The notes beneath the pieces are model-generated. The model did not search any database, had not been told where the DNA came from, and saw only the letters and a list, made by a program, of their open reading frames with translations. Positions 36,124 through 44,579 of a stretch of 64,000 nt of DNA are shown in pieces. Made by a program: the position numbers and the translations under genes. How positions within the stretch are numbered: the stretch's first letter is position 1; the number at the start of each line of letters is the position of its first letter. The DNA is from Paenarthrobacter sp. A20 (lineage in GTDB: Bacteria; Actinomycetota; Actinomycetes; Actinomycetales; Micrococcaceae): the NCBI RefSeq assembly GCF_024168825.1, contig NZ_JALJWH010000001.1, forward strand, positions 1,736,001 to 1,800,000. The letters are read 5' to 3'.

Positions 36124-37683
36124 ATGGCACACAGGTCACAATCGGGCAGCAACGTGGGCGTGGACGTCGAAAGCGACGGTCACCTCATTGAGTTGGTCCG
36201 CGGCGGAGAGGTGTCCGCCTTCAATGGACTCTATGAGCGCCACGTCTCCATTGCCTCCACGGTGGCAAGACGGAACGTGGACAACCCCAGCGACGTCGAG
36301 GATGTTGTGGCTGAGGCTTTTCAGTCCGTGTTGCAAAGCCTCGTGGCGGGGAAAGGGCCGGACACGTTCTTTCGGGCGTACCTGCTGTCCACGGTGACAA
36401 GGTTGTCCCACCAGCGGAATCGAAAGGCGGGCAAGGTCCTGCCAAGCGGGGACGATTCTGTTCTGGACCAAACTTTGACCGATTCGGATGCAGCCGTCAA
36501 CGCTTTCGAATCCCATGCGGTAGCCAAAGCGTTCAGGGCATTGCCGGAACGTTGGCAGGCGGTGCTCTGGTATCTGGACGTGGAGCGGATGAAGCCGGCG
36601 GTTGTGGCACCCATTTTGGGGCTGTCCGCCAATGCAGTTTCAGCCCTTGCTCTTCGCGCACGCGAGGGTTTACGACGCGAATACCTTCAGAGCCACATTG
36701 CGAACCAACCCGATAGCGGATGCGTCGAGTACGTATCCAAACTCGGCACCTTCCTTCGGGGCGGTCTCTCCAGTGCAGCGGAGCGCAAAGTCCGTAATCA
36801 CCTCCACGGCTGCTCCAAGTGCACCGCCGCGCTCTCTGAACTAAAGGACGTTCAGGGAAGCATGAGGGCAGTGGTGCTCCCTTTGGTGACAGGCATACCT
36901 CTCGCAGCTTGGGCCGGCAAAGGTGCCGGGCTCGGAGTCCTGGGCGGAGTAGTGCCAGTGAAGGCTGCCTTGGTGGTCCCTACCTTGGCGCAGCCAGCCG
37001 TTATGGCCATCATCGCAGCGGCGGGGGTTGGCCTGGTCCTGGGCGCCGTGGGCATAGTGGACCAACTGACTCCCGACGCCTATATGGACCAGCGGGCCGT
37101 GGAGACCGTCGCCACGCAATTGCCACAGAACCCCGGGACCTTGACGCCGACGCCGACCCCGACACCATCGAGTCCGCCGGCCGAGGCACCGGCTACGCCG
37201 CCACCGGTCGCGGCTGCACCCCCCACGCCGTTGCCGGAGCCTTCCCAGGGGCCGGCGCAAACCCCTGATCCCCTTCCTTCGCCGGTTACTACTGCAGCCC
37301 CCACGCCCACGGCTGTTCCGTCGACGCCCGCCCCGACGGATATTTCCGGCTCGGTGCGGCGGGACCGGGACGGCCGCTCCAGTGGTACACCTTTGGAAAT
37401 CGACTTCAAGGTCGCCGGCACCCGACCCTTGAGCAGCGGCAAGGCTGTGTTCTCAGTGAGTCAGAATGCCTGGCTCGTGGAGGACTCGGTTCGAGCCCCG
37501 GACGGATGGACCTGCGCCATGGAAAGCAGCAGCGTGCTTAGTTGCACCACTGAGTCAGTACAGCGTGATGACCTTCACTTCCACATCGAGGCTGGTCACA
37601 AGCGCAGTCGCGACGACCAGGTTCTGACCTACACCCTGAGCGGTCCCGGGATCGCTTCCAACGATTTTTCTTACAACTTCTGA
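36124..37683 (+). CDS. ECF sigma factor fused to zinc-finger anti-sigma-like, membrane and exported domains
   Basis: A 519-residue chimeric regulator. Sigma region 2 is at about 20-100 (NVDNPSDVEDVVAEAFQSVL). Region 4 is at about 130-188 (RALPERWQAVLWYLDVERMK, then LGLSANAVSALALRAREGLR). Residues 200-240 form a zf-HC2-like finger (Cys200; HLHGCSKC with His226, Cys230, Cys233), as in anti-sigma factors. Membrane helices follow at about 250-313, then a Pro/Thr-rich stalk at about 338-405, then a beta-rich exported domain at about 406-519 with Cys464 and Cys474. It resembles ECF groups with C-terminal sensory extensions. The layout implies a sigma factor tethered to the membrane, perhaps released by proteolysis (inference). 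Confidence 0.88.
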   Translation: MAHRSQSGSNVGVDVESDGHLIELVRGGEVSAFNGLYERHVSIASTVARRNVDNPSDVEDVVAEAFQSVLQSLVAGKGPDTFFRAYLLSTVTRLSHQRNRKAGKVLPSGDDSVLDQTLTDSDAAVNAFESHAVAKAFRALPERWQAVLWYLDVERMKPAVVAPILGLSANAVSALALRAREGLRREYLQSHIANQPDSGCVEYVSKLGTFLRGGLSSAAERKVRNHLHGCSKCTAALSELKDVQGSMRAVVLPLVTGIPLAAWAGKGAGLGVLGGVVPVKAALVVPTLAQPAVMAIIAAAGVGLVLGAVGIVDQLTPDAYMDQRAVETVATQLPQNPGTLTPTPTPTPSSPPAEAPATPPPVAAAPPTPLPEPSQGPAQTPDPLPSPVTTAAPTPTAVPSTPAPTDISGSVRRDRDGRSSGTPLEIDFKVAGTRPLSSGKAVFSVSQNAWLVEDSVRAPDGWTCAMESSSVLSCTTESVQRDDLHFHIEAGHKRSRDDQVLTYTLSGPGIASNDFSYNF

Positions 37684-37788
37684 TGTCGATTCCCCGAACC
37701 GGACTGCGTCATGAAGTTCCGGGTGAGAGCACTCATCCATCAGTTGGGCCCGAAAGCGGGTGATACGAACCATCCATCAAGGGGAAAA

Positions 37789-37857
37789 ATGAACTCGCCG
37801 ACAGGCACCGCTACGGTGCATCCTTGGATCCCCGCCACTGCCAAAGGCACCTTCTGA
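37789..37857 (+). CDS. 22-residue micro-ORF overlapping the ATP-grasp start codon
   Basis: A short frame of 22 codons, MNSPTGTATVHPWIPATAKG then TF, has a good ribosome site (AAGGGG, 5 nt before ATG). Its TGA overlaps the ATG of the ATP-grasp gene (TGATG), the standard layout for translational coupling. It could be a coupling leader or a modified-peptide precursor acted on by the ATP-grasp protein. It is too short for codon statistics to prove coding. Confidence 0.45.
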   Translation: MNSPTGTATVHPWIPATAKGTF

Positions 37858-38771
37858 TGGCACGCGTGCTGGTGACGGGCATTTGCGGCCCTGCCGGGTC
37901 ATCGCTGGCCCGCCAGCTCAAGTCCAGAGGGCATTGGGTGCTTGGAGCGGACGCACAGCGTGCCCGCCCCAGTGGGGTTGACGCCGCGGCCGTTGTTTCG
38001 CCGCCCCAAGCCCCGGGATATCTATGGGAACTGCGGGGGCTGGTGGCGAATTACGGCATTGAAATCCTCATTCCCACCATCAGCGAAGAACTGGTGCTGA
38101 TGTCCGAGGCACGCAACGATTTCGCGCCGGGAGTTGAAGTCCTCATCGCTGATCCGGCATCAGTCCGGACGGCAAATGACAGGTACCTCACCATGACCTG
38201 CCTTGGCAGCGCCGGAGTCGGGGTTCCCGGATTCGGCCTACCGAGCGCCTTCGGATCCGTGCAGGATGCCATGGACAAATTGGGCGGCCCGTTGGTGGTG
38301 AAGCCCCGTGTTTCCCTCGACGGACGCAATGTCCGGCTTCTGGAAAGAACGTCCGACGGCGGCGCCCGCGCGGAGGGAATCTGGGCTGGCTTGGATGATA
38401 CGTGGCTTGTGCAGCGCGTCGCCCCAGGCACCGAATATGCTGTCGTGGTCCATCGCTGCGGATTGCTCGCTGATCCCGATGATCTGCTCGTGGGTTTGGA
38501 GAAAGAACCACCCCCAGCAGCATGGCCAGGGGGTTTCGCCAGAGTCCGGAAGGTGGAGACGAACGCAGAGCCGGATGTCGCCCGCTTGGCAGCGTCCGCG
38601 GCTGCCGCCTTGGGTCTGACCGGGGCCTTGGCCGTGGATGTCAGGCGCATGCGGGACGGCCGGCCAGTGGTGTTGGAGATCGAGGCACGGTTCAGCGCGT
38701 ACAGTGCTTTCGTCCCGCAGCTCTTGGACAACGTCCTGATGCGGTGCTCTCAGGGCCTCCTTTCGAACTGA
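37857..38771 (+). CDS. ATP-grasp-type ligase-like protein (CarB-like)
   Basis: A 304-residue protein. The N-terminal Rossmann-like domain starts ARVLVTGICGPAGSSLARQL and has EILIPTISEELVLMSEARND. The ATP-grasp part has GGPLVVKPRVSLDGRNVRLL (nucleotide-binding Lys), WLVQRVAPGTEYAVVV and DVRRMRDGRPVVLEIEARFS. In active enzymes the last block is usually E-x-N-x-R; here it is EIEAR, so the metal-binding Asn is Glu. Family members ligate carboxylates to amines or peptides. The start at 37857 is chosen by overlap with the upstream micro-ORF; a TTG start at 37824 is also open. It lies 173 bp after the fused sigma factor. Confidence 0.82.
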   Translation: MARVLVTGICGPAGSSLARQLKSRGHWVLGADAQRARPSGVDAAAVVSPPQAPGYLWELRGLVANYGIEILIPTISEELVLMSEARNDFAPGVEVLIADPASVRTANDRYLTMTCLGSAGVGVPGFGLPSAFGSVQDAMDKLGGPLVVKPRVSLDGRNVRLLERTSDGGARAEGIWAGLDDTWLVQRVAPGTEYAVVVHRCGLLADPDDLLVGLEKEPPPAAWPGGFARVRKVETNAEPDVARLAASAAAALGLTGALAVDVRRMRDGRPVVLEIEARFSAYSAFVPQLLDNVLMRCSQGLLSN

Positions 38772-38812
38772 TCACGCTGGGCTACGGCTTTCGTGGGGAG
38801 TACCCTGACCGC

Positions 38813-39127
38813 ATGGGGATGGATGCAGTGGTTGCAATAGTGGTCAGTTCTGCCTTGATTCTTGGCTCCATTTGGGCCGGCACATGCCTCGTTCAGCGGG
38901 GGGTTTCACCGAAAGGTGCAACGGGCACGCTGGGAAGTGTCTTGTCCATGGTTGAGCCCGCGACCGGTGCACCTACCAGGGTGGAGGCGGCCGCTGCGAT
39001 CGAAGAGATGCGACAGCGCAGGCACGAGAATCTCACCGCGGGCCCTGGCCCGGCACATGATGAGCTGATGAGCGGAAGAATGGTCCTGCCCGGGCCGCCC
39101 ACCCAAAAAAGTGAAGTCAAAATCTGA
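38813..39127 (+). CDS. Small single-pass membrane protein
   Basis: A 104-residue ORF. One N-terminal hydrophobic helix (DAVVAIVVSSALILGSIWAG) is followed by a polar, Pro/Gly-containing cytosolic or external tail with RVEAAAAIEEMRQRRHENLT. I do not recognise it. GGGGAG lies about 12 nt before the ATG at 38813; a second ATG at 38819 is possible. It lies 41 bp after the ATP-grasp gene on the same strand and may belong to the same transcript. Confidence 0.55.
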   Translation: MGMDAVVAIVVSSALILGSIWAGTCLVQRGVSPKGATGTLGSVLSMVEPATGAPTRVEAAAAIEEMRQRRHENLTAGPGPAHDELMSGRMVLPGPPTQKSEVKI

Positions 39128-39244
39128 GACGCATTCCATAGGGCGAGTTCGGTACGGGTAAGATCCCGTAGGAAACATTAGTAATCCGGCTCACAGTATC
39201 CAGCGCAGTGTACGGGCCAAACCAGATCCTGAAGGTATGCATCC

Positions 39245-42043
39245 ATGGTTCACACTGCCCATCAAGACACCGATCTCGCTGCCGAACTGCGCGCTGATGT
39301 GCGACGCGTTTCCACCCTGCTGGGTGAATCGCTGGTTCGCCAGCACGGCCCGGAACTACTTGAACTCGTGGAGCAGGTCCGCCTGCTGACCAAGGAGTCC
39401 AAGGAGGCCGCTCGTGGCGGCGCGGACGCGACTGGTCCGTGGAGTGCGCACGACGTCGTTGCCCAGGTACGCGAACTGCTCGCCTCCCTGCCGCTGGACC
39501 AGGCGACGGACTTGGTGCGGGCCTTTGCGTTCTACTTCCACCTCACCAATGCGGCGGAACAGGTTCATCGTGTCCGTGGGCTCCGCACCCGCCAGGAAAA
39601 GGATGGCTGGCTGGCTAAGGCAGTTTCCGAGATTGCCGGCCAGGCAGGCCCACAGGTCCTGCAGGATGTGATCAATGAGCTCGACGTACGCCCCATATTT
39701 ACAGCGCACCCCACCGAGGCTTCACGCCGTTCCGTGCTGGACAAAGTCCGTAAGCTCTCAGACGTCCTCGCCGAGCCCACCGCCGAAGGGACGTCTGCCC
39801 GGCGTCGCCAGGACCGGCAGCTGGCCGAAATCATCGACCAGATGTGGCAGACAGATGAACTGCGCCAGGTCCGCCCCACGCCCGTGGATGAGGCCCGAAA
39901 CGCCATCTACTACCTGAACAGCATCCTGACCGATGCCATGCCTGAAATGCTGACGGACCTTTCGGAACTTCTGGCCGAGCACGGTGTCACTCTGCCGGCC
40001 GCCGCCGCACCCTTGCGGTTCGGTTCGTGGATTGGTGGTGACCGTGATGGCAACCCCAACGTCACCGCCGCCGTCACCCGCGAAATCCTGCAGCTGCAGA
40101 ACCAGAACGCCGTGCGCATCAGCATTGCGTTGATCGATGAGCTCATCTCGGTCCTCTCCAACTCCACGGCACTTTTTGGGGCCGACCAGGTGTTGCTGGA
40201 TTCCATCACCGAGGACCTGAAGAACCTTCCGGGCCTGGACAAGCGCATCCTTGAACTGAATGCGCAGGAGCCCTACAGGCTCAAGCTGACGTGCATCAAG
40301 GCCAAGCTCATCAATACCGGACGCCGCGTTTCTGCCTCGACCTATCACGAGCCGGGTCGCGACTACGCCACCACTTCCGAATTGCTGGCAGAGTTCGGGC
40401 TGCTCGAAGACTCGTTGCGCAACCACTCGGCAGCTCTGGTGGCAGACGGAGCCTTGGCCCGCGTTCGCCGGGCAATCGCCGCTTTTGGCCTGCATCTGGC
40501 AACGCTGGACATCCGCGAGCACGCCGATTACCACCACGATGCTGTTGGCCAGCTCGTGGACCGGCTCGGCACGGAGAAGCCATACAGCGAGCTCAGCCGT
40601 GAGGAGCGCTTCACGTTCCTCGGCGCAGAACTGGCCTCACACCGCCCCCTCTCAGGGCACCCGATCAAGCTTGATGGCACAGCAGACGGCACATACGACG
40701 TCTTCCGGAGCATCCGTCAGGCGCTGCATACTTATGGTCCGGACGTTGTGGAGACCTACATCATCTCCATGACCCGTGGTGCTGACGATGTCCTGGCAGC
40801 AGCGGTCCTGGCCCGCGAGGCCGGCTTGATTGACCTCTTCGGCGGCAAGCCACGCGCCAAGATCGGTTTCGCCCCGTTGCTTGAAACGGTGGAGGAACTC
40901 CGCGCCTCGGCGGAGATCGTGGACCAGTTGCTCTCTGATCCGTCCTACAGGGAACTTGTCCGGCTCCGCGGCGACGTCCAGGAGGTCATGCTGGGTTACT
41001 CGGATTCCAACAAGGAATCCGGAGTGATGACCAGCCAGTGGGAAATCCACAAAACCCAGCGCAAGCTGCGCGACGTAGCCGCCAAGCACGGGGTCCGCGT
41101 CCGCCTCTTCCACGGCCGTGGTGGCTCTGTGGGCCGCGGTGGCGGACCGACGTACGACGCCATCATGGCGCAGCCGAATGGTGTGCTCGAGGGCGAAATC
41201 AAGTTCACCGAACAGGGCGAGGTTATCTCGGACAAGTACTCCCTGCCCGAGCTTGCGCGCGAAAACCTCGAGCTGTCCTTGGCCGCGGTCATGCAGGGCT
41301 CGGCATTGCACCGGACTCCGCGCACGTCCGATGATGAGCGCGAGCGCTACGCCAACGTCATGGAGACCATCTCCGACGCCGCGTTCGACCGCTACCGCGC
41401 ACTGATCGATGACCCCGAACTGCCGGCCTACTTCCTTGCCTCCACGCCGGTGGAGCAGCTGGGGTCGTTGAACATCGGCTCTCGCCCGTCCAAGCGTCCC
41501 GATTCCGGTGCGGGCCTTGGGGGTCTCCGCGCTATCCCGTGGGTCTTCGGCTGGACGCAGTCCCGGCAGATCGTTCCGGGCTGGTTCGGCGTGGGCTCCG
41601 GACTAAAGGCTGCCCGCGAGGCAGGCAACACGGATCAGCTCCTTGAAATGATGGACCGCTGGCACTTCTTCCGCTCAGTCATCTCCAACGTGGAAATGAC
41701 GCTGGCAAAGACTGACATGGAGATTGCCGGACACTACGTTTCCTCGCTTGTTCCGCAGGAATTGCACCGGCTGTTCCACATGATCCGCGACGAGTACGAG
41801 CTCACCGTAGCCGAAATTGAACGGCTCACGGGAGAGATCGAACTCCTCGACGCCCAGCCCACGCTGAAGCGTTCCTTGGAAATCCGCGACCAATACCTGG
41901 ACCCGATCAGCTACCTTCAGGTCGAGCTTCTCCGCCGCGTGCGGGAAGAATCCGTATCCGGGGCCGAGATCGACGAGCGGCTCCAGCGGGCCATGCTCAT
42001 CACGGTCAACGGTGTAGCCGCTGGCCTCCGCAACACCGGCTAG
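39245..42043 (+). CDS. ppc: Phosphoenolpyruvate carboxylase
   Basis: This enzyme carboxylates PEP to oxaloacetate for anaplerosis. The 932-residue length is normal. Catalytic blocks are [20 protein letters not shown] (active-site His), [56 protein letters not shown] and the C-terminal [16 protein letters not shown]. The ATG at 39245 is preceded by GAAGG at a distance. It is transcribed alone: upstream genes end 118 bp away, and a perfect hairpin made of 32-bp repeats follows the stop. Confidence 0.97.
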   Translation: MVHTAHQDTDLAAELRADVRRVSTLLGESLVRQHGPELLELVEQVRLLTKESKEAARGGADATGPWSAHDVVAQVRELLASLPLDQATDLVRAFAFYFHLTNAAEQVHRVRGLRTRQEKDGWLAKAVSEIAGQAGPQVLQDVINELDVRPIFTAHPTEASRRSVLDKVRKLSDVLAEPTAEGTSARRRQDRQLAEIIDQMWQTDELRQVRPTPVDEARNAIYYLNSILTDAMPEMLTDLSELLAEHGVTLPAAAAPLRFGSWIGGDRDGNPNVTAAVTREILQLQNQNAVRISIALIDELISVLSNSTALFGADQVLLDSITEDLKNLPGLDKRILELNAQEPYRLKLTCIKAKLINTGRRVSASTYHEPGRDYATTSELLAEFGLLEDSLRNHSAALVADGALARVRRAIAAFGLHLATLDIREHADYHHDAVGQLVDRLGTEKPYSELSREERFTFLGAELASHRPLSGHPIKLDGTADGTYDVFRSIRQALHTYGPDVVETYIISMTRGADDVLAAAVLAREAGLIDLFGGKPRAKIGFAPLLETVEELRASAEIVDQLLSDPSYRELVRLRGDVQEVMLGYSDSNKESGVMTSQWEIHKTQRKLRDVAAKHGVRVRLFHGRGGSVGRGGGPTYDAIMAQPNGVLEGEIKFTEQGEVISDKYSLPELARENLELSLAAVMQGSALHRTPRTSDDERERYANVMETISDAAFDRYRALIDDPELPAYFLASTPVEQLGSLNIGSRPSKRPDSGAGLGGLRAIPWVFGWTQSRQIVPGWFGVGSGLKAAREAGNTDQLLEMMDRWHFFRSVISNVEMTLAKTDMEIAGHYVSSLVPQELHRLFHMIRDEYELTVAEIERLTGEIELLDAQPTLKRSLEIRDQYLDPISYLQVELLRRVREESVSGAEIDERLQRAMLITVNGVAAGLRNTG

Positions 42044-42058
42044 CGAACGCTCTCTCAC

Positions 42059-42202
42059 GTCACGCAGGGTTTTACGGATCCCTCTCTCATCCGGTGAGAG
42101 AGGGATCCGGCCACGGGTGCAGGTGGTGAGAGAGGGATCCGGCCACGGGTGCAGGAGGTGAGAGAGGGATCCGGCCACGGGTGCAGGAGGCGAGAGAGGG
42201 AT
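42059..42202. repeat. 32-bp repeat array C, inverted, directly after ppc
   Basis: Minus-strand core starts lie at 42058 and 42090, and plus-strand starts at 42094, 42126, 42158 and 42190, all 32 bp apart within each arm. Plus units are GTGAGAGAGGGATCC followed by GGCCACGGGTGCAGG(T/A)G; the fourth is partial. The two arms face away from a centre at about 42092. This fills most of the 199-bp gap after ppc. Confidence 0.9.
42076..42108 (+). terminator. Perfect hairpin at the centre of array C, probable ppc terminator
   Basis: Arms GGATCCCTCTCTCA (42076-42089) and TGAGAGAGGGATCC (42095-42108) pair perfectly over 14 bp around a 5-nt loop, 32 bp after the ppc stop. It arises where minus- and plus-oriented repeat units meet. 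Confidence 0.75.
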
Positions 42203-42242
42203 TGGCTTTAGGGCTGCGCAGAACGGGCGCTAGGGTGGTGGG

Positions 42243-42548
42243 ATGCCGTCGTTCCAGACCAAGTTAAAGATCACTGGCCTCAAACCGGGCAACGCACCCG
42301 AATCGGTGATGGCTGCAGCCGTGGAGGCGTTGGAAACCCGCCACCACGTCGAATCCAACCAGCTGGACATCGTGGGCGGCGTCCCCCAGATCAGCCTCCG
42401 GTTCACGGTGGGCGACCGCGACTATTCAGGTGAGAACGACGAAGCCCGGACGTCGGCAGCCATGATGCGGGACGCCGTCGAACGTGTAGCCATCACAGGG
42501 AGCTTGTACGTGTTGCGTCGCAACCGCGGGCGCTGGGCTCCGGTCTAA
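42243..42548 (+). CDS. Small conserved-looking hypothetical protein
   Basis: A 101-residue soluble protein I do not recognise. It has an alpha/beta pattern: FQTKLKITGLKPGNAP, then a helix SVMAAAVEALETRHHV, a strand region QLDIVGGVPQISLRFTVGDR, and a C-terminal helix and strand (AAMMRDAVERVAITGSLYVL). It ends with basic RRNRGRWAPV. The composition is like that of the neighbouring genes, and the frame fits well between the repeat array and the convergent DedA gene. Confidence 0.75.
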   Translation: MPSFQTKLKITGLKPGNAPESVMAAAVEALETRHHVESNQLDIVGGVPQISLRFTVGDRDYSGENDEARTSAAMMRDAVERVAITGSLYVLRRNRGRWAPV

Positions 42549-42558
42549 ACCAGGGAAG

Positions 42559-43203
42559 CTACTCGGGCTGTGGCACGTCGCCGGGCTTGTCGGCGTCGTA
42601 CGGTTCATCCACGGGTGAGCGGCTGCCACGCCGCCGCGTGACGATCAAGCCAACCACCACACCGATCACCAGGCCGACGCCCACGCCGATCAGTGAGCTG
42701 GCCCAAAAGGGGAGCCTGGTGGCGGAGCCGGTGAAATAGCCCAAGCCGACTTGCCAGACCGCCCATAGAATCGCGCCCAGACCCGCACAAAGGCTGAACC
42801 CGCGTGCGGATACGTTGGCGATGCCCGCCGCAGATGATGTTGCCAGCCTGCCGCCGGGGATGAAGCGTGCGCCGATGATCGCGCCGTATGTTGAGGAACG
42901 GCCGGCTTTGGCAATTGCCTCGTGAATGCCTCGGTGAACCCGGCGGCCCCATGACCAGCGGTCCAGGACATGGCTGATGCGCCGCTTGAACAAGAGAAAA
43001 ACCAGTACGTCGCCCAGCCAGGAAGCGAAAGCCGCGAGGAAGAAGATCAGCCAGAAGTTGGCGTGGCCGTCGGCGGCGAGGGCACCGCCGGTGATCACCA
43101 CCATTTCGGAGGGGATGGGTGGGAAGATGGCGTCGCCCAGCACAATGGGAACGATCCACAGGTAGATTGCGGATCCCCACGTCTCCGGGGCGGTGATGTC
43201 CAT
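42559..43203 (-). CDS. DedA/SNARE-associated family membrane protein
   Basis: A 214-residue membrane protein. Family features are IVLGDAIFPPIPSEMVVITG, FAASWLGD-type segment ASWLGDVLVFLLFKRRISHV, and GARFIPGGRLATSSAAGIAN with the conserved Arg/Pro residues. DedA proteins act as lipid or undecaprenyl-phosphate flippases and support envelope homeostasis. The C-terminal tail is charged (RRRGSRSPVDEPYDADKPGD). The ATG at 43203 is preferred; the in-frame extension of 25 codons overlaps the promoter of the divergent macrodomain gene. It converges with the small hypothetical gene, 10 bp away. Confidence 0.9.
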   Translation of the reverse strand: MDITAPETWGSAIYLWIVPIVLGDAIFPPIPSEMVVITGGALAADGHANFWLIFFLAAFASWLGDVLVFLLFKRRISHVLDRWSWGRRVHRGIHEAIAKAGRSSTYGAIIGARFIPGGRLATSSAAGIANVSARGFSLCAGLGAILWAVWQVGLGYFTGSATRLPFWASSLIGVGVGLVIGVVVGLIVTRRRGSRSPVDEPYDADKPGDVPQPE

Positions 43204-43257
43204 GGGCACAAGGTACCGCACTTGCCGCTCCTGGCGCTCCGGCGCGAGACTGGCGCC

Positions 43258-43806
43258 ATGCGAATCGAAATTCTGCACGGTGACATCACCACGCGCACGG
43301 TGGATGCGATCGTCAACGCCGCCAACTCGTCATTGCTCGGTGGAGGGGGAGTGGACGGTGCCATCCACAGGGCCGCTGGCCCGGAACTCCTTGAGGCATG
43401 TCGTGAGCTGAGGCGCACCGAAGTGCCGGATGGATTGCCGGTGGGCGCCGCCGTCGCGACCCCGGGCTTCCAGCTCCCCGCTCAGTGGGTGGTGCATACG
43501 GTAGGTCCCAACCGGCACGCCGGGCAGACGGATCCTGCGCTGCTCGCCTCGTGCTTCAACGAAAGCCTGAAGGTGGCGGCCAGGTTGGGAGCCCGGACCG
43601 TCGCCTTCCCCGCGATCAGCGCCGGAGTCTATGGATGGGACGCCCGTCAGGTGGCCGACGTAGCGTTCGACGCCGTGAGGTCGTTTTCGTCGTCGTCTTC
43701 AGCCGGTGGCGCGTCCGGCAGTTCTCTGACGTTGGTGGAGTTCGTTTTGTTCTCGGAGGATACGACGGCGGCCTTCCGGTCTGCTTTTGGTTCCCCACCA
43801 CAATGA
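43258..43806 (+). CDS. Macrodomain protein (O-acetyl-ADP-ribose deacetylase type)
   Basis: A 182-residue macrodomain. The signature VDAIVNAANSSLLGGGGVDG (catalytic Asn and Asp region), AIHRAAGPELLEACREL and VAFPAISAGVYGWD are those of YmdB/MacroD-type enzymes that hydrolyse O-acetyl-ADP-ribose or mono-ADP-ribose. Ser/Gly-rich SSSSSAGGASGSS near residue 145 is a low-complexity insert. The start at 43258 is chosen by the signature; the long upstream in-frame extension runs antisense to the DedA gene and is rejected. It is divergent from DedA (55 bp). Confidence 0.93.
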   Translation: MRIEILHGDITTRTVDAIVNAANSSLLGGGGVDGAIHRAAGPELLEACRELRRTEVPDGLPVGAAVATPGFQLPAQWVVHTVGPNRHAGQTDPALLASCFNESLKVAARLGARTVAFPAISAGVYGWDARQVADVAFDAVRSFSSSSSAGGASGSSLTLVEFVLFSEDTTAAFRSAFGSPPQ

Positions 43807-43834
43807 AGGCCTCAGTGACCCAGGGGCTGGCCGC

Positions 43835-44494
43835 TCAGGCTGCCGCAGTCGTGCTGCCGGGCACGTTGACCGTGCGCCGGTGACCCAGGAATTTGCCTGC
43901 CTTGAAGTACCAATAGGGCCAGGCGATCCAAGCGGATGCCCCTCCGATGATGCCAAGGCCCATCACGGCAAATCGCAGCCACTCGGGCCCGGGAATCACG
44001 AAACCGAGGCCCGCGACGGGCAGCCCGATGACCAGCGCACCGCCAATGAACCGGCCTAGCTGGGCCAGCCCGAGCGGGTAGCCCTCCACAGTGCGCAGCT
44101 TGTTGTTTGCTGCGAGGAACCACACGGCCTGCATCGTGATCGCAGCAACGGACACTGCAGTGGATGGCTCGAATGCCAGGACCTTGAGCACCAACAATGC
44201 CGAACTCGTGGCGCCGGCTCCGCAGGCTGCCACGGTGACCCATTTCAGGGGATCGGACCATGATGTTTTAGGAAGGCGTTTGTGCACCTGGAGGATCACG
44301 GGAATGACCAGCACGTTGAAGACGGCGCCGGCAGCATCGTTGATGGTGCCGAAAACGAACGGGCCACCCCTGGGCACTTCCACGGCGTACATGGCAGCGA
44401 GGGTCGCGACGCCGGCTATGCCCACCGCGGCAGCAGAGTAGGCCAAGACCGAAGCAGTCCCGTCGCCCGGAAACTCAACCGATTTGTCCATCAC
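43835..44494 (-). CDS. Multi-pass membrane protein of unknown function
   Basis: A 219-residue protein with about six membrane helices (LAYSAAAVGIAGVATLAAMY, VFNVLVIPVILQV, KWVTVAACGAGATSSALLVL, VSVAAITMQAVWFLAA, FIGGALVIGLPVAGLGFVIP, FAVMGLGIIGGASAWIAWPY). The tail is FKAGKFLGHRRTVNVPGSTT. I do not recognise a family. It lies 28 bp from the convergent macrodomain gene and is transcribed alone. Confidence 0.75.
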   Translation of the reverse strand: MMDKSVEFPGDGTASVLAYSAAAVGIAGVATLAAMYAVEVPRGGPFVFGTINDAAGAVFNVLVIPVILQVHKRLPKTSWSDPLKWVTVAACGAGATSSALLVLKVLAFEPSTAVSVAAITMQAVWFLAANNKLRTVEGYPLGLAQLGRFIGGALVIGLPVAGLGFVIPGPEWLRFAVMGLGIIGGASAWIAWPYWYFKAGKFLGHRRTVNVPGSTTAAA

Positions 44495-44579
44495 ACGCTC
44501 CCGGAAACTACCCCAGGATCTTCATGGTAGTCCTGCCCTGGGACGCGCGAAATGGGCGGGTCGCGGCTCCCAAAGATTT

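Noticed and set aside
37490..37510. tRNA T-loop-like GGTTCGAGCC
   Set aside because: It lies inside the sigma-factor coding frame with no acceptor or anticodon stem around it.
42059..42202. CRISPR array or attachment site
   Set aside because: The repeats are contiguous without unique spacers, and no integrase or phage gene is nearby.
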